64,000 bases of DNA. Source: Haematobia irritans. Its lineage: Eukaryota; Arthropoda; Insecta; Diptera; Muscidae. Location: positions 147,435,526-147,499,525 of the forward strand of contig NC_134397.1 in the NCBI RefSeq assembly GCF_050003625.1, given 5' to 3'. Position numbers and translations under genes: made by a program. Below are positions 45,106 to 56,878 of the stretch, one piece after another; the stretch's first letter is position 1; the number at the start of each line of letters is the position of its first letter. The notes under the pieces were generated by a model. That model was not told where the DNA came from, ran no database searches, and saw only the letters and a program-made list of their open reading frames with translations.

Positions 45106-46388
45106 ACAGGTTGGCTGATAAGTTCCCGGTCTAACAAAGACAAACACATTTTTTTTTTGTCAAAATTCGTTTTTATTATTCAACATAGTTCCCTTCAAGG
45201 CGATACAACGATTATAATGACCTTCCAATTTTTTGATACCATTTTGGTAGTACTCCTTCGCTTTTGCCTCAAAATAGGCCTTAGTTTCGGCGATCACCTC
45301 TTCATTGCAGCCAAATTTTTTCCTTGTGAGCATCCTTTTGAGGTCTGAGAACAAGCAAAAGTCGCTGGGGGCCAGATCTGGAGGATACGGTGAATGGGGA
45401 AGCAATTCGAAGCCCAATTCATGAATTTTTGCCATCGTTCTCAATGACTTGTGGCACGGTGCGTTGTCTTGGTGGAACAACACTTTTTTCTTCTTCATAT
45501 GGGACCGTTTTGCCGCGATTTCGACCTTCAAACGCTCCAATAACGCCATATAATAGTCACTGTTGATGGTTTTTCCCATCTCAAGATAATCGATAAAAAT
45601 TATTCCATGCGCATCCCAAAAAAACAGAGGCCATTACTTTGCCAGCGGACTTTGGAGTCTTTCCACGCTTCGGAAACGGTTCACCGGTCGCTGTCCACTC
45701 AGCCGACTGTCGATTGGACTCAGGAGTGTAGTGATGGAGCCATGTTTCATCCATTGTCACATATCGACGGAAAAACTCGGGTGTATTACGAGTTAACAGC
45801 TGCAAACACCGCTCAGAATCATCAACACGTTGTTGTTTTTGGTCAAATGTGAGCTCGCGCGGCACCCATTTTGCACAGAGCTTCCGCATATCCAAATATT
45901 AATGAATGATATGACCAACACGTTCCTTTGATATCTTTAAGGCATCTGCTATCTCGATCAACTTCATTTTATGGTCATTCAAAATCATTTTGTGGATCTT
46001 TTTGATGTTTTCGTCGGTAACCACCTCTTTCGGTAACCATCTCTTTCCACTGCGTTCACCGTCCTCCGTGCTCATTTCACCACGCTTGAATTTTGCATAC
46101 CAATCAATCATTGTTGATTTCCATGGGGCAGAGGCCGGAAACTCAATTTCAAGCCACCGTATTTTTTCCCTTCAGAAAACAGTATTTTATCAAACCACGA
46201 AATTCCTTTTTTCCATTTTTTCACAAAACAAAAGTTACTTCACAAAAGACGCTCTATCTCACAAACTAATTGACTTACGGACGTCAAATTTTGACATGAA
46301 TCATTTGAAGGTGGGTACTATATAAAAATAATATGCATTTAATACTAGCCATCTATGTGTCAGACCGGGGACTTATCAGCCAACCTGT
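45106..46388 (-). mobile_element. Himar1-like mariner (irritans subfamily)
   Basis: The TIRs read ACAGGTTGGCTGATAAGT then TCCCGGTCT (left) and ACAGGTTGGCTGATAAGT then CCCCGGTCT (right, minus strand). TA is duplicated at 45104-45105 and 46389-46390. Length is 1283 bp, full size for the family. The encoded peptides are very close to what I remember of Himar1. Himar1 was described from the horn fly, and this is the best species clue in the window. Confidence 0.9.
45160..46215 (-). pseudogene. Himar1-like mariner transposase, multiply broken
   Basis: Minus strand. It starts MEK at 46215, with frameshifts and a ~10-nt loss in the first 40 codons. Then comes IIDWYAKFKRGEMSTEDGE-like sequence with a small insertion, and KLIEIADALKISKERVGHII (helix-turn-helix). 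A CAA to TAA stop follows at 45899-45901. Next are WVPREL and VTMDETWLHHYTPES (first Asp), then a one-base insertion in a T run near 45605. Finally VLFHQDNAPCHK (second Asp) and PDLAPSDF (third Asp), with 34 residues between second and third Asp, the mariner DD34D spacing. The catalytic residues survive, but the gene cannot be translated intact. Confidence 0.9.
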
Positions 46389-46439
46389 TAAGTTCGACCG
46401 GGCCGAATCTAAATACCCACCACCATGAATCAAATATTA

Positions 46440-47726
46440 AAGGGTGATACGGTCAAAATTTGGTCAATATAAACTTGACGTATTTCTTTCAATTTTGCAT
46501 TTAAAAAACCTGAAAACCCCTCATTTTGAAGGTGTGTGTGTGTAGAATGTTGCTCCTATTTTGATTTTGGAATTCACTCTTCAGTTGTCAAAATGCCGTC
46601 CAAGCAAGAAGAGCAGCGTATCAAAATTTTGCTCGCGCACCGCGAAAATCCGAGCTACTCGCACGCAAAGCTGGCAAAATTGCTAAAAGTTGCCAAATCA
46701 ACCGTTACAAATGTAATTAAAGTGTTTGGGGAGCGTTTGTCGACAGCCAGGAAGTCTGGATCGGTGGGAAATCGAAAACAGGAAGCCGCCGAGACGACAA
46801 AGAGAGTTGCCGGTAGTTTCAAGCGAAACCCTAACCTCTCTCTCCGAGATGCCGCAAATAAGCTGGGTGTATCGTCTACTACCGTGCATCGAGCCAAAAA
46901 ACGAGCCGGACTATCGACTTACAAGAAGGTAGTGACTCCAAGTCGCGATGATAAAAAAAATACGACGGCCAAAGCGCGATCCCGGAGGCTGTACACGACG
47001 ATGCTGACGAAGTTTGACTGCGTGGTAATGGACGACGAAAACTACGTCAAAGCTGACTACAAGCAGCTTCCCGGACAGGAGTTTTATACGGCAAAAGGAA
47101 GGGGAAAGGTAGCAGATATTTTCAAGCACATAAAACTGTCAAAGTTCGCAAAGAAATATCTGGTTTGGCAAGCCATCTTTACCTGTGGCTTGAAAAGCAG
47201 CATTTTCATAGCTTCCGGGACTGTCAACCAAGAAATTTACGTGAAATAGTGTTTGAATAAACGTCTGCTGCCTTTCCTGAAGAAACACGGTGTTGGCCGG
47301 ATTTGGCATCTTGCCATTACGGTAAAAAGGCCATGGAGTGGTACGCCACAAACAACGTGCAGGTGGTTCCCAAGGACAAGAACCCTCCCAACACGCCAGA
47401 GCTCCGCCCAATTGAGAAATACTGGGCTATTGTCAAGCGGAACCTAAAGAAGACCAAAAAAACTGCTAAGGACGAGCAGCAGTTCAAGGCAAACTGGCTT
47501 TCTGCGGCGAAGAAGGTGGACAAGGTGGCTGTACAAAATCTGATGGCAGGTGTCAAGCGTGAGGCCCGGCAATTCCGATTTGGAAAAGCGAAAGCCTAAC
47601 TGAATATTTTTCCTGAATTTTATACTAATTGAACTTGAAAAAGAAATTTAATTTGATTTTTTAAATAAACGATTTCAGCGATTTACACGCGTTTTCCCTT
47701 GACCAAATTTTGACCGTATCACCCTT
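46440..47726 (+). mobile_element. DD37E Tc1/mariner-superfamily transposon, copy 2
   Basis: 1287 bp with TIRs AAGGGTGATACGGTCAAA and (right end) TTTTGACCGTATCACCCTT. TA is duplicated at 46438-46439 and 47727-47728. The empty site exists in the B element near 10438, where AATCAAATATCATAGTTTCC is continuous. DD37E elements are known mainly from mosquitoes (ITmD37E); assignment here rests on counted spacing. Confidence 0.85.
46593..47599 (+). pseudogene. DD37E transposase, copy 2 (broken)
   Basis: It is open for 219 codons from MPSKQEEQ through the helix-turn-helix region (HAKLAKLLKVAKSTVTNVI) and the first catalytic Asp (VVMDDENYV, about 47034). A TAG stop follows NQEIYVK (47247-47249). A ~12-nt deletion near 47291 shifts frame and removes the SVLFW stretch before the second Asp (DLASCHY, 47300). 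The rest is open to the natural stop, with LRPIEKYWAIVKR carrying the catalytic Glu. Copy 1 is intact where copy 2 is damaged and vice versa. Confidence 0.85.
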
Positions 47727-49264
47727 TATAGTTTCCTTTGAAATGTCAGGGGGATTTGATGACAGATATTCTCCCAAACAGAGCAGTTCAACTAGTACAC
47801 TTCTCAAAGATAAATTTAAAGATTTTACCTATGAAGACTATATCAGATTCTGAATTTATAAGAACCATTTTTTATTCAGTTTTAGAGGAATCATTAACAA
47901 CTCTTGTAAGCGTGCAAGAAAATGATGCAATAACTCCTTGATTTGAAACCTAGTATCTGTAGATTTTCACCCCCATTATTTAAATGATTACGAGAAGTAA
48001 AATGTGGAAATTTTACATTCAGTTTCAAACAATTTTCATAATCAGTGCGCCTCATATACCCTCAAGGAGTGAAATCGGTCCAAATGGACCGATAAAAACT
48101 AAATCCGATACACGTTTTTATGTGTCTAATATTCCAGTATATTTACAATTTCAGGCACATCGGATAAAAACTACGGTTTCTAGGAGTCAAATCGGGAGAT
48201 GGGTCTATATGGCGGCTATACTAAAACATTGACCGATACTCCTCTGTATGGTCCTAAAATAATTCTTGATTTCAAATTTTATGCCCATTGAATAAAAACT
48301 ACGGTTTCTATAAGACCAAGAAAAAAATCTGGAGGTCGCTCTATATGGGGGATATACCAAAACATGGACCAATACACGCCATTTTCGGTACATGTATTTG
48401 TGGTCCTACAATACCTCTAGATTTCCAATTTTAGGCGCACCTTTTTATGGTCCTAAAATAACTATAGATTTCAAATTTTATGCAAATTGAAAAAAAAAAC
48501 TACGGTTTCTAAAGCCCAAGAAGTAAAATTTGTAGTTCGGTATATATGTGGGGGCTATATCAAAATGTGGACCGGTACTCACCATTTTCGGCACACCTTT
48601 TTATGGTCCTAAAATACCTCTAGATTTTCAATTTAAGGCATATTGGATAAAAACTACGGTTTCTATAAGCCAAAGAAGTAAATGCGAAGATCGGACTGTA
48701 TGGGGCCTATAACAAAACATGGACCGATACTCACCATTTTTGGCACACCTCTCTATTCTCCTAAAATAATTTTAGATTTCAAATTTTATGCAAATTGGAT
48801 AAAAATACGGTTTCTCTAAGCCCAAGAAGTAAAATCCTGAGTTCGGTCTATATGGGGGCTTACGAAACATGGACCGATACTCATCTTTTTTGACACACCT
48901 CTTTGTAGTCCTAAAATACTTCTAGATATCCAATTTCAGGCAAATTGGATAGAAACTACGGTTTTTATAAGGACTATATCAAAACCAGGACAGATATAGC
49001 CCATCTTCGAACTTGACCTGTCTGCAGACAAACGACAAGTTTGTGCGAAATTTCAGCACGATTGTTTCATTATTGAAGACTGTAGCGTGATTACAACAGA
49101 CAGTCAGACAGACGGTCAGACGGACATGGCTATATCGTCTTCGAATTTCTCCCTGATCAAGAATATATATACTTCATATAGTCGGTAATCGATATTTCGA
49201 TGTGTTACAAACGGAATACAAACTTGTTATACCCCCGTCACCATTCTATGGTGGTGGGTATAAA

Positions 49265-49479
49265 AACTAAAACAACCTATCAGGCAGCGACTCGTTATAG
49301 CAGATATCAGGAGTGATATCTGACGTCTCAAGAACACTAGCATATCTAGTGTGCGGTTTAAGTTTAAATGGGGCCATATTTGCTTGGTGTCGTTACAGCC
49401 CTTGCAATTCTCCCATCGAACATTTGCCATCATAACCGCCTTCTCACGCAGCATGAGCTTGCAGGTAGCCAAGGGCATA
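49265..49479 (-). pseudogene. C-terminal tail of the LINE ORF
   Basis: PLATCKLMLREKAVMMANVR then TKQIWPHLNLNRT and DMLVFLRRQISLLISAITSR follow the RNase H domain in frame. A zinc-knuckle-like C/H pattern is only partly visible (CKGC). Confidence 0.6.
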
Positions 49480-49996
49480 CCAACAGATTCTAGTTCCCCT
49501 GGAATATGTAAGGTAGTCCCTTGCCTTGCCAACTCATCCGCTTCGCAGTTCCCCGGTATGTTCCTATGGCCAGGCCCATATTAGGTGAATATTGTACTGC
49601 TCAGCCATCTCATTGAGAGATTTGCGACAGTCGATGGCCGTTTTCGAGTTGAGGAACACAGAGTCCAAGCATTTTATTGCAGGTTGATTGCCTGAGTATA
49701 TATTAATGCCCACATTTTTGGAACATTACTTCTCAGCCAATTCGCCACCTCTCTTATTGATAATATTTCAGCCAGAAAAACACGATTAGGTAATCTTTTC
49801 GCTATTCGAAGTTCCAGGTCATACAATATACTCCGAAACCCAATTGTCCATCCAATTTGGAGCCATCAGTGTAGAAATCTATATATTCTTTATTCCCCGG
49901 GGTCTGTGTGCACCACGCTTCACTGTTGGGGATTAGAGTCTCAAACTTTTTGTCGAAAAGTGGACTAGCCAAAGTGCAATCCATTACGTTAGACAC
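49480..49996 (-). pseudogene. RNase H domain (same LINE), frameshifted
   Basis: IDFYTDGSKLDGQLGFGVYC carries the first catalytic Asp (TDGS). After a frame break, VFLAEILSIREVANWL carries the Glu. In shifting frames IKCLDSVFLNSKTAIDC and then PGHRNIPGNCEADELARQGT follow, the last with the EADELA motif. At least two frameshifts and one in-frame stop disable it. Confidence 0.75.
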
Positions 49997-50000
49997 ATCC

Positions 50001-50291
50001 TTATAATGCCATTATTTTGAGGACCGAACTGTGATCGTAACTTTTTTCCGACCACAGCGATAGCTCGCGCAACCGCACAGCCGTTGTTACAGCTGACTGT
50101 TTGGCCAAAATGTCTAAAGGCAATAGATGCAGTATGACATTAAGGGAATTTGTTCCTGTCTTGCTGAATGCGCCTGAGATACACAAGCACGCCATACGCT
50201 GAACTTTATCTAAACCAGTCGGTTTCTGAAGTGCCGGCCACCAGACTACAACACCATATAGCATTATAGGTCTAACCACTGCCGTGTATAG
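50001..50291 (-). pseudogene. Connection region after RT (same LINE)
   Basis: VRPIMLYGVVVWWPALQKPT and GLDKVQRMACLCISGAF are characteristic of the stretch following RT in this LINE group. It is separated from the RT by a stop codon and ends in another. Confidence 0.75.
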
Positions 50292-50768
50292 TCAATGCAC
50301 AATTTTTGGTTTTAGTCCCCACTTTTTTCCTATTGCCTTTTTGCACGAGTACAAAGCTACCGTTGCTTTTCTCGCCCTCTCTTCAATATTAAGCTTAAAG
50401 TTCAGCTTCCTGTCCAAAATAACGCCAAGGTATTTTGCACACTCACCAAAGGGAATTTCAATACCCCCTAAGGAAATGGGCCTAACCGTGGGTGTTTTGC
50501 GATCTTTGGAGTACATGACTAATTCTGTCTTTGCAGGATTTACCCCAAGACAATTCTCTTTCGCCCATTTCACAGTCATCCGGAGGGCCCTCTGAATAAT
50601 ATCTCTGATTGTGGATGGGAATTTCCCCCTGACTGCTAGAGCCACATCATCTGCGTATGCCACCACTTTTATCCTTTCTTTTTCTAGGGTAACCAGAAGG
50701 TTATTTATATCAACATTCCAAAGAAGAGGTGATAGAACTCCTCCTCGGGGAGTGCCTCTGTTCAAATA
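50292..50768 (-). pseudogene. Reverse transcriptase fragment (non-LTR)
   Basis: It opens with GTPRGGVLSPLLWNVDINNL, the conserved block before the active site. VVAYADDVALAVRG follows, containing the YADD catalytic motif. Then come AKENCLGVNPAKTELVMYS and GGIEIPFGECAKYLGVILDR, the usual thumb-side motifs. It ends at a stop (50292-50294) after KKWGLKPKIVH. Everything upstream of the GTP motif is missing. Confidence 0.85.
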
Positions 50769-50770
50769 TA

Positions 50771-50899
50771 TTTGTATGTTTATCATAAAAATTATATACC
50801 TTTCGTCCAAATAAACTTCCTTACAGCGAAAAGCAAATGAGAAATGTTCTTTGTTTGTCAAAAATTTCGTTTGGGAGGAAAGAATTATTTTTTTGCGTG
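50771..50899 (-). mobile_element. End fragment of the tRNA-module TIR element
   Basis: The minus strand reads CACGCAAAAAAATAATTCTT then TCCTCCCAAACGAAATTT and TTTTCGCTGTAAGGAAG, as at 56906 and 61125. It is cut by the LINE on its left. Confidence 0.75.
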
Positions 50900-50981
50900 T
50901 ACATATATATCAAAATGGATACAGTGACACAATAGCGTCAGCATAAGAGTTCGTGGGAGTATGTGTGCGTGTTAGGAGAAA

Positions 50982-52716
50982 ACAAGTATATACGGCCGTA
51001 AGTTCGGCCAGACCGAATCTTGTGTACCCTCCACCATGGATTGCGTAGAAACTTCTACGAAAGACTGTCATCCACAATCGAATTACTTGGGTTGTGGTAT
51101 CTTAAAACTTCTTAACATCGTTATCTAAATTGTGAGTTAGTCCATACATGGTATATACTAGACAATAAAGGTATGTATAGGTAAGTCTACAAATAATTAC
51201 GAATCGATATTGACTTTTGCACGGTACGTAGAGACCCAGAATTGCAATATGGGGGTCGCTTATATGGGGGCTATATACAATTATGAACTTGATATGGACC
51301 AATTTTTGTGTGATTGGGGTTCGATTTATCTGAGGGCTAGATATAACTATAGACCGATATGGTCCTAGTTAGGCATGGTTGTTAACGGCCATATACTAGC
51401 ACAATGTACCAAATTTCAACTGGCTCGGATGAAATTTGCTCCTCCAAGAGACTCCAAAACCAAATCTCGGGATCGGTTTATATGGGGGCTATATATGATT
51501 ATGGACTGATATGGACCACTTTTGGCATGGTTGTTAAATATCATATACTACCACCACGTACCAAATTTCAACCAGATGGGATGAATTTTGCTTCTCAAAT
51601 CTGGGGATCGTTTTATATGGGGCCTATATATAATTATGGACCGATTTCGACCAATTTTTGCATGGGTGTTTGAGGCCATATATTAACACCATGTACCAAA
51701 TTTCAACTGAATCAGATGAATTTTGGTCTTCCAAGAGGCTTCGGAGGTCAAATCTGGTGAGCGGTTTATATGGGGGCTATATATAATTATGGACCAATTT
51801 TTGCATGGTTGTTAGAGACCATATACCAACACCATGTACCAAATTTCAGCCCGATCGGATGAAATTTGCTTCTCTTAGAGGCTCCGCAAGCCAAATCGGG
51901 GGATCGGTTTATATGGTAGCTATATATAATTATGGACCGATGGGAACCAATTTTTGCATGGTTGTTAGAGACCATATACTTACACCATGTACCAAATTTC
52001 AGCTGGATCGGATGAAATTTGCTTCTCTTAGAGCAATCGCAAGCCAAATTTGAGTGTCCGTTTATATGGGGGCTATACGTAAAAGTGGACCGATATGGCC
52101 CAATTGCAATATCATCCAACCTAGGTTAGGTTAGGTGGCAGCCCGATGTATCAGGCTCACTTAGACTATTCAGTCCATTGTGATATCACATTGGTGAACT
52201 TCTCTCTTATCACTGAGTGCTGCCCGATTCCATGTTAAGCTCAATGACAAGGGACCTCCTTTTTATAGCCGAGTCCGAACGGCGTTCCACATTGCAGTGA
52301 AACCCCTTAGAGAAGCTTTGAAACCCTCAGAAATGTCACCAGCATTACTGAGGTGGGATAATCCACCGCTGAAAAAGTTTTTGGTGTTCGGTCAAAGCAG
52401 GAATCGAACCCACGACCTTGTGTGTGCAAGGCGGGCATGCTAACCATTGCTCCACGGTGGCTCCCTATCCGACCTATACCATCCGACCTACATCAATAAC
52501 AACTACTTGTGCCAAGTTTCAAGTCGATAGCTTTTTTCGTTCGGAAGTTAGCGTGATTTCAACAGACGGACGGACGGACGGACATGCTCAGATCGACTCA
52601 GAATTTCACCACGACCCAGAATATATATACTTTATGGGGTCTTAGAGCAATATTTCGACGTGTTACAAACCGAATGACAAAGTTAATATACCCCCATCCT
52701 ATGGTGGAGGGTATAA
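50982..52716 (+). mobile_element. Family A element, complete, with a SINE inserted
   Basis: It starts AAACAAGTATATACGGCCG, palindrome slightly decayed (TTCGGCCAGACCGAA), about seven 153-bp units (some deleted), a (GACG)n tract at 52566 and the hairpin ATCCTATGGTGGAGGGTAT. No 29-bp array. The SINE splits it at ATCCGACCT. Confidence 0.75.
52123..52465 (-). mobile_element. Full-length tRNA-derived SINE
   Basis: Minus strand, 343 bp. GGGAGCCACCGTGGAGCAAT begins the head, with a box A-like GTGGAGCAATGGTTAGC. An anticodon-loop-like CTTGCAC and box B GGTTCGATTCCTG follow, then the body and a tail of two to three CCTAA units. The probable TSD is ATCC(A/G)ACCT at 52114-52122 and 52467-52475. This copy defines the family. 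Confidence 0.85.
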
Positions 52717-53636
52717 AAAAATGCAAATGGATTATAAACTCGACAAGATCCTCCTTTAAAATAACAGGGCGTATATTTTCGTTGAATGGATAAAACGATA
52801 CACAAGGATGGAGGCAAAAGTAAATAGCATCGAAAATATACAAGAGTACGTGTCGTAATATCATGCATAATATACTTGTTCTGCCAATTTTTTATGTACA
52901 AACATTTCGAACCATTCAGGCAGTAGCGAATCATCCAACCAACCAGACAAGTAACAAGGCATTGAATATCATAAAAATCGTCGTCATCATCATCATCAAA
53001 GCCATGGTTCGTAATCCTTGTCAGCATCTCTTTGCCTCACTTTGATTATCATTAGTCCCAGGGTCGATGAAATCCCATAATTTTCGGGTCAATTGTTGTT
53101 GCTGTCAAGGTTGATTCAAAGCCTTCCCCTGGTAACTCTCAAAACATCTACCATATTACACACTCTTCCGATATACCATACACTTTTTTATTAATAATTT
53201 TATATGGCAGAGTATTGAAGGGCTGCAACTTTTGTGTTGTTTCGTTTTTGTCTTTTTATTGTTCATAAAATTTGGTCATTTCCTTTGGTGTGGAGGCATA
53301 TATCTCCAATCACATAGAAGCAAAGGAAAAAAGACCATTTCATATTGAAGCCGGAATAATAACAATAAATGTACATATTAAATTGAATTCATGGCAAAGG
53401 ATTCCCAGAGCAGCTTATTTTGAAAGATAATGGCCGCTAAAGGCGTAACCAAGAATTTTGAGAAAATTGATAAACCTTAAGATTTTTCTTTTGGTTTATT
53501 AAAATAAATTGAAATTGGTTAATGTTTGCATGATACGTTATTTACACTGAATTTAGTAGCACGATGAAATAGACAATTAAAAAATTACTTTTAATAAATA
53601 TTTTCAATGAATAAATTACTTGAGATTGTTCATATA
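52717..53636. other. Unassigned, single-copy-looking stretch
   Basis: A short CATCAT run lies near 52984-52996. No repeat ends or exon recognised. Confidence 0.4.
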
Positions 53637-54000
53637 CACTGAAACAAATATTGACGTGAGGCCAAAGATTTCATGCGTTTAAAATACGACTGCGAATTTT
53701 GCTTAGCATAGAAGACGCATTTCTTTAATATGAAGCTTTTTTCCTTGTCCAAAAGTCAATATACTTTTCAATGAAGTCGTTTTGTCTTTATAGTATAGTG
53801 ATTCGACCTAAAACTAGGTATCTTGAAATGAATGAAAGAGACATGAAAGGCAATTTCGTTTGACTAAGGTAACGTTGGCTTTAATAATTCTGAAATTTTT
53901 TTCAAAATTAACGAAAACGTCTTTAATTTGTTGACTTTTTTATCTCGATTACAAAGCAAAACAGCGTTCACAATTCGAGATTTTTTAAAGACGCTGTTTA
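53637..54000 (-). mobile_element. Diverged copy of the 651-bp MITE, truncated
   Basis: It begins CACTGAAACAAATATTGACG. It shares, inverted relative to 16898-17548, CAAAGATTTCATG, TTTTGCTTAGCATAGAAG, CTTGTCCAAAAGTC and TTTTCAATGAAGTCGT. The far end fades after about 54000. Confidence 0.65.
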
Positions 54001-54211
54001 CTTACAAAACAGCATTATTCCTAAAGAAATTTTTGCAATTTTGAACTCCAGTTTTGTGCTTCACACAAAACTATAGTGTTGCCGTCTTCCAACTACAGCC
54101 CTTTCGTAAACCTTAATACGAGTATTTGTGAGATTATACGTATTCATAATGTTTTGACATAACGGTTTGGTAGAATTCTACAAAAATTGCAGATTTTTTA
54201 CTGTTTAGTAG

Positions 54212-56053
54212 ATTTTTTATAGACATAAAATTTTAACAAATTTATCTACAGAAATAAAATTTTGACAAAATTTTCTATAAGTTTAAAATCTTGGAAAATT
54301 CTCTATAGAAACAAAATTTTCTATAGAAATAAAATTTTGACAAAATTGTCTTTAGAAATAAAATTTTGACAAAATTTTCTATAGAAATAAAATTTTGACA
54401 AAATTTTCTATAATAATAACATTTTGACAAAATTTTCTATAAAAATAAAATTTTGACAAAATTTTCTATAGAAATAAAATTTTGACAAAATTTTCCATAG
54501 AAATAAAATTTTGACAAAATTTTCCATAGAAATAAGATTTTGACAAAATTTTCTATAAAAATAAAATATTGATAACATTTTCTATAGAAATAAAATTTTG
54601 ACAAAATTTTCCATAGAAATAAAATATAGAGAAAAATTTTCCATAGAAATAAAATTTTGACAAAATTTTCTTTAGAAATAAAATTTTGACAAAATTTTCT
54701 ATGGAAATAAAATTTTGATAAAATTTTCGTTAGAAATAAAATTTTATCAAAATGTTCTATAGAAATAAAAATTTGACAAAATTTTCTATAGAAATTAAAA
54801 TTTGACAAAATTTTCTATAGAAATAAAATTTTGGAAAAATTTTCGATAGAAATAAAATTTTGACAAAATTTTCTATAGGAATGAAATTTTGACAAAATTT
54901 TCTATAGAAATAAAATTTGATAAAATTTTCTATAGAAATAAAATTTGACAAAATATTCTATAGTAATAAAATCATGGAAAATAGTTCTGTAGAAATAAAA
55001 TTTTCGATAGGAATAGAATTTTGACAAAGTTTTCTATAGAACTAAAATTTTGGGAAAATTTTCTATGTAAATAACATTTTGACAAAATCTTCTTCAGAAA
55101 CAAATTTTGACAAAATTGTCTATAGAAATAAAATTTTGATAAAATTTTCGTTAGAAATAAAATTTTATCAAAATTTTCTATTGAAATAAAAATTTGACAA
55201 AATTTTTTACAGAAATAAAATTTTGACAAAATTTTCTATGGAAATAAACTCTTGAAAAATTCTTCTATAGAAATAAAATCTTGGAAATTTTTCTTTAGAA
55301 ACAAAATTTCTATAGAAATAAAATTTTGACAAAATTTTCTTTAGAAATAAAATTTTGACAAAATTTTTTACAGAAATAAAATTTTGACAAAATTTTCTTT
55401 AGAAATAAAATCTTGAAAAATTCTTCTATAGAAATAAAATCTTGGAAATTTTTCTTTAGAAACAAAATTTCTATAGAAATAAAATTTTGACAAAATTTTC
55501 TTTAGAAATAAAATTTTGACAAAATTTTCTATAGAAATAAAATTTTGATAAAATTTTCGTTAGAAATAAGATTTTATCAAAATTTTCTATAGAAATAAAA
55601 ATTTGACAAAATTTTCTATAGAAATTACATTTTGACAAAATTTTCTATAGAAACAAAATTTTGGAAAATTTTTCCATAGAAAAAAAATTTGACAAAATTT
55701 TCTATAGGAATGAAATTTTGACAAAATTTTCTATAGAAATAAAATTTGATAAAATTTTCTATAGAAATAAAGTTTTGACAAAATGTTCTATAGTAATAAA
55801 ATCATGGAAAATAGTTCTGTAGAAATCAAATTTTCGATAGGAATAGAATTTTGACAAAGTTTTCTATAGAACTAAAATTTTGGGAAAATTTTCTATGGAA
55901 ATAACATTTTGACAAAATCTTCTTCAGAAACAAATTTTGACAAAATTGTCTATAGAAATAAAATTTTGACAAACTTTTCTATAGTAATAAAATCTTGGAA
56001 AATTGCTCTATAGAAATAGAATGTGGACAAAATTTTCTATAGAAATAAAATTT
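54212..56053 (+). repeat. Large 29-bp tandem array, ~63 units
   Basis: The 29-bp unit in the orientation AAATAAAATTTTGACAAAAT then TTTCTATAG. Rare variants recur together: AAAATCATGGAAAATAGTTC at 54970 and 55800, about 830 bp apart, shows larger segments have been duplicated. Long minus-strand frames (for example 54437-54808) only reflect the repeat. Confidence 0.9.
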
Positions 56054-56878
56054 TTATATTTCATTTTAGCCTGATACCGAAACAGGCAATTGACGTCCAA
56101 ATACATTATTATATCTGATTATAGAATTATTTTTCGAGCTTTATGGACAGATATAGATTAAGGAACATGGTTAATAGAGCCATTGAAAAGAAAACGCCAG
56201 ATACAAATCTTTACACGCCTGGACTGTACATGTTTCGGTTCGGGCGAATGAACCTTTCCACAGCCTTTAGTATAGATCTGGCTGGGAGAGATAACTCAAT
56301 TTTGGGCCCTTTATGCTAACTCCTTATGGAGAAAACATTTGGGAAATTTCCTCTTACAAATTGAAGAGGAAATTAATTGTCATATGTTGACTGTAGAAAC
56401 AATAAGCATTGTTCGACTGTTCACCACTTAGGTGAATTCTAACAAATTAGCTTTCTAAAAATAAATTTCGTGTTGTTGCATTACTATGTAACAAAACGAA
56501 ATAAAAATAAGATTAAGGGACTTGTAAGTTATATGAAAAGATGATGTACAGTGGGAGAAAAGATGATTCAATTTGTAAGAGGAAAATTTCCACATGTTTT
56601 CTCCATAAGGAGTTAGCATAAAAGGCCCAAAATTGAGGTATCTCTCCCAGCCAGATCTATACTAAAGGCTGTGGAAAGGTTCATTCGCCCGAACCGAAAC
56701 ATGTACAGTTCAGGCGTGTATAGATTTGTATCTGGCGTTTTCTTTTCAATGGCTCTATTAACCATGTTCCTTAATCTATATCTGTCCATAAAGCTCGAAA
56801 AATAATTGTATAATTAGATATAATAATGTATTTGGACGTCAATTGCCTGTTTCGGTATCAGGCTAACATGAAATATAA
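56054..56878. mobile_element. Foldback element: 311-bp inverted arms, 203-bp spacer
   Basis: The left arm 56054-56364 and right arm 56568-56878 are inverted copies that I estimate at about 95% identity. They start TTATATTTCAT-TTAGCCTGAT and contain TGTTTCGGTTCGGGCGAATG and GTATAGATCTGGCTGGGAGA. The spacer is unrelated AT-rich DNA. It interrupts the 29-bp array. No coding capacity. Confidence 0.9.

Larger units (their letters stand above)
45084..49263 (+). mobile_element. Family B element carrying a mariner and a DD37E transposon
   Basis: Its own sequence is 45084-45105, 46389-46439 and 47727-49263. It starts AAAACAAGTATATACAGCAG, palindrome TTCGACC-G-GGCCGAA, has about six degenerate 153-bp-type units, a CAGA tract at 49098, and ends in the full B hairpin (TATACCCCCGTCACCATTCT, then ATGGTGGTGGGTATAA). 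Both transposons sit in its first 75 bp. Confidence 0.8.
49264..50770 (-). mobile_element. 5'-truncated non-LTR retrotransposon with RT and RNase H
   Basis: Minus strand, from inside the RT domain to the element's 3' end. An RNase H domain after RT places it among the I/LOA/R1-type clades rather than Jockey; I cannot fix the clade by eye. It joins directly to a fragment of the tRNA-module TIR element at 50771 and to the B-element hairpin at 49263. A piece of the same LINE lies at 19033-19170. Confidence 0.8.

Noticed and set aside
54437..55229. Phe/Ile/Lys-rich minus-strand frames
   Set aside because: They are the 29-bp repeat cycling through reading frames where the TAG in CTATAG is mutated.
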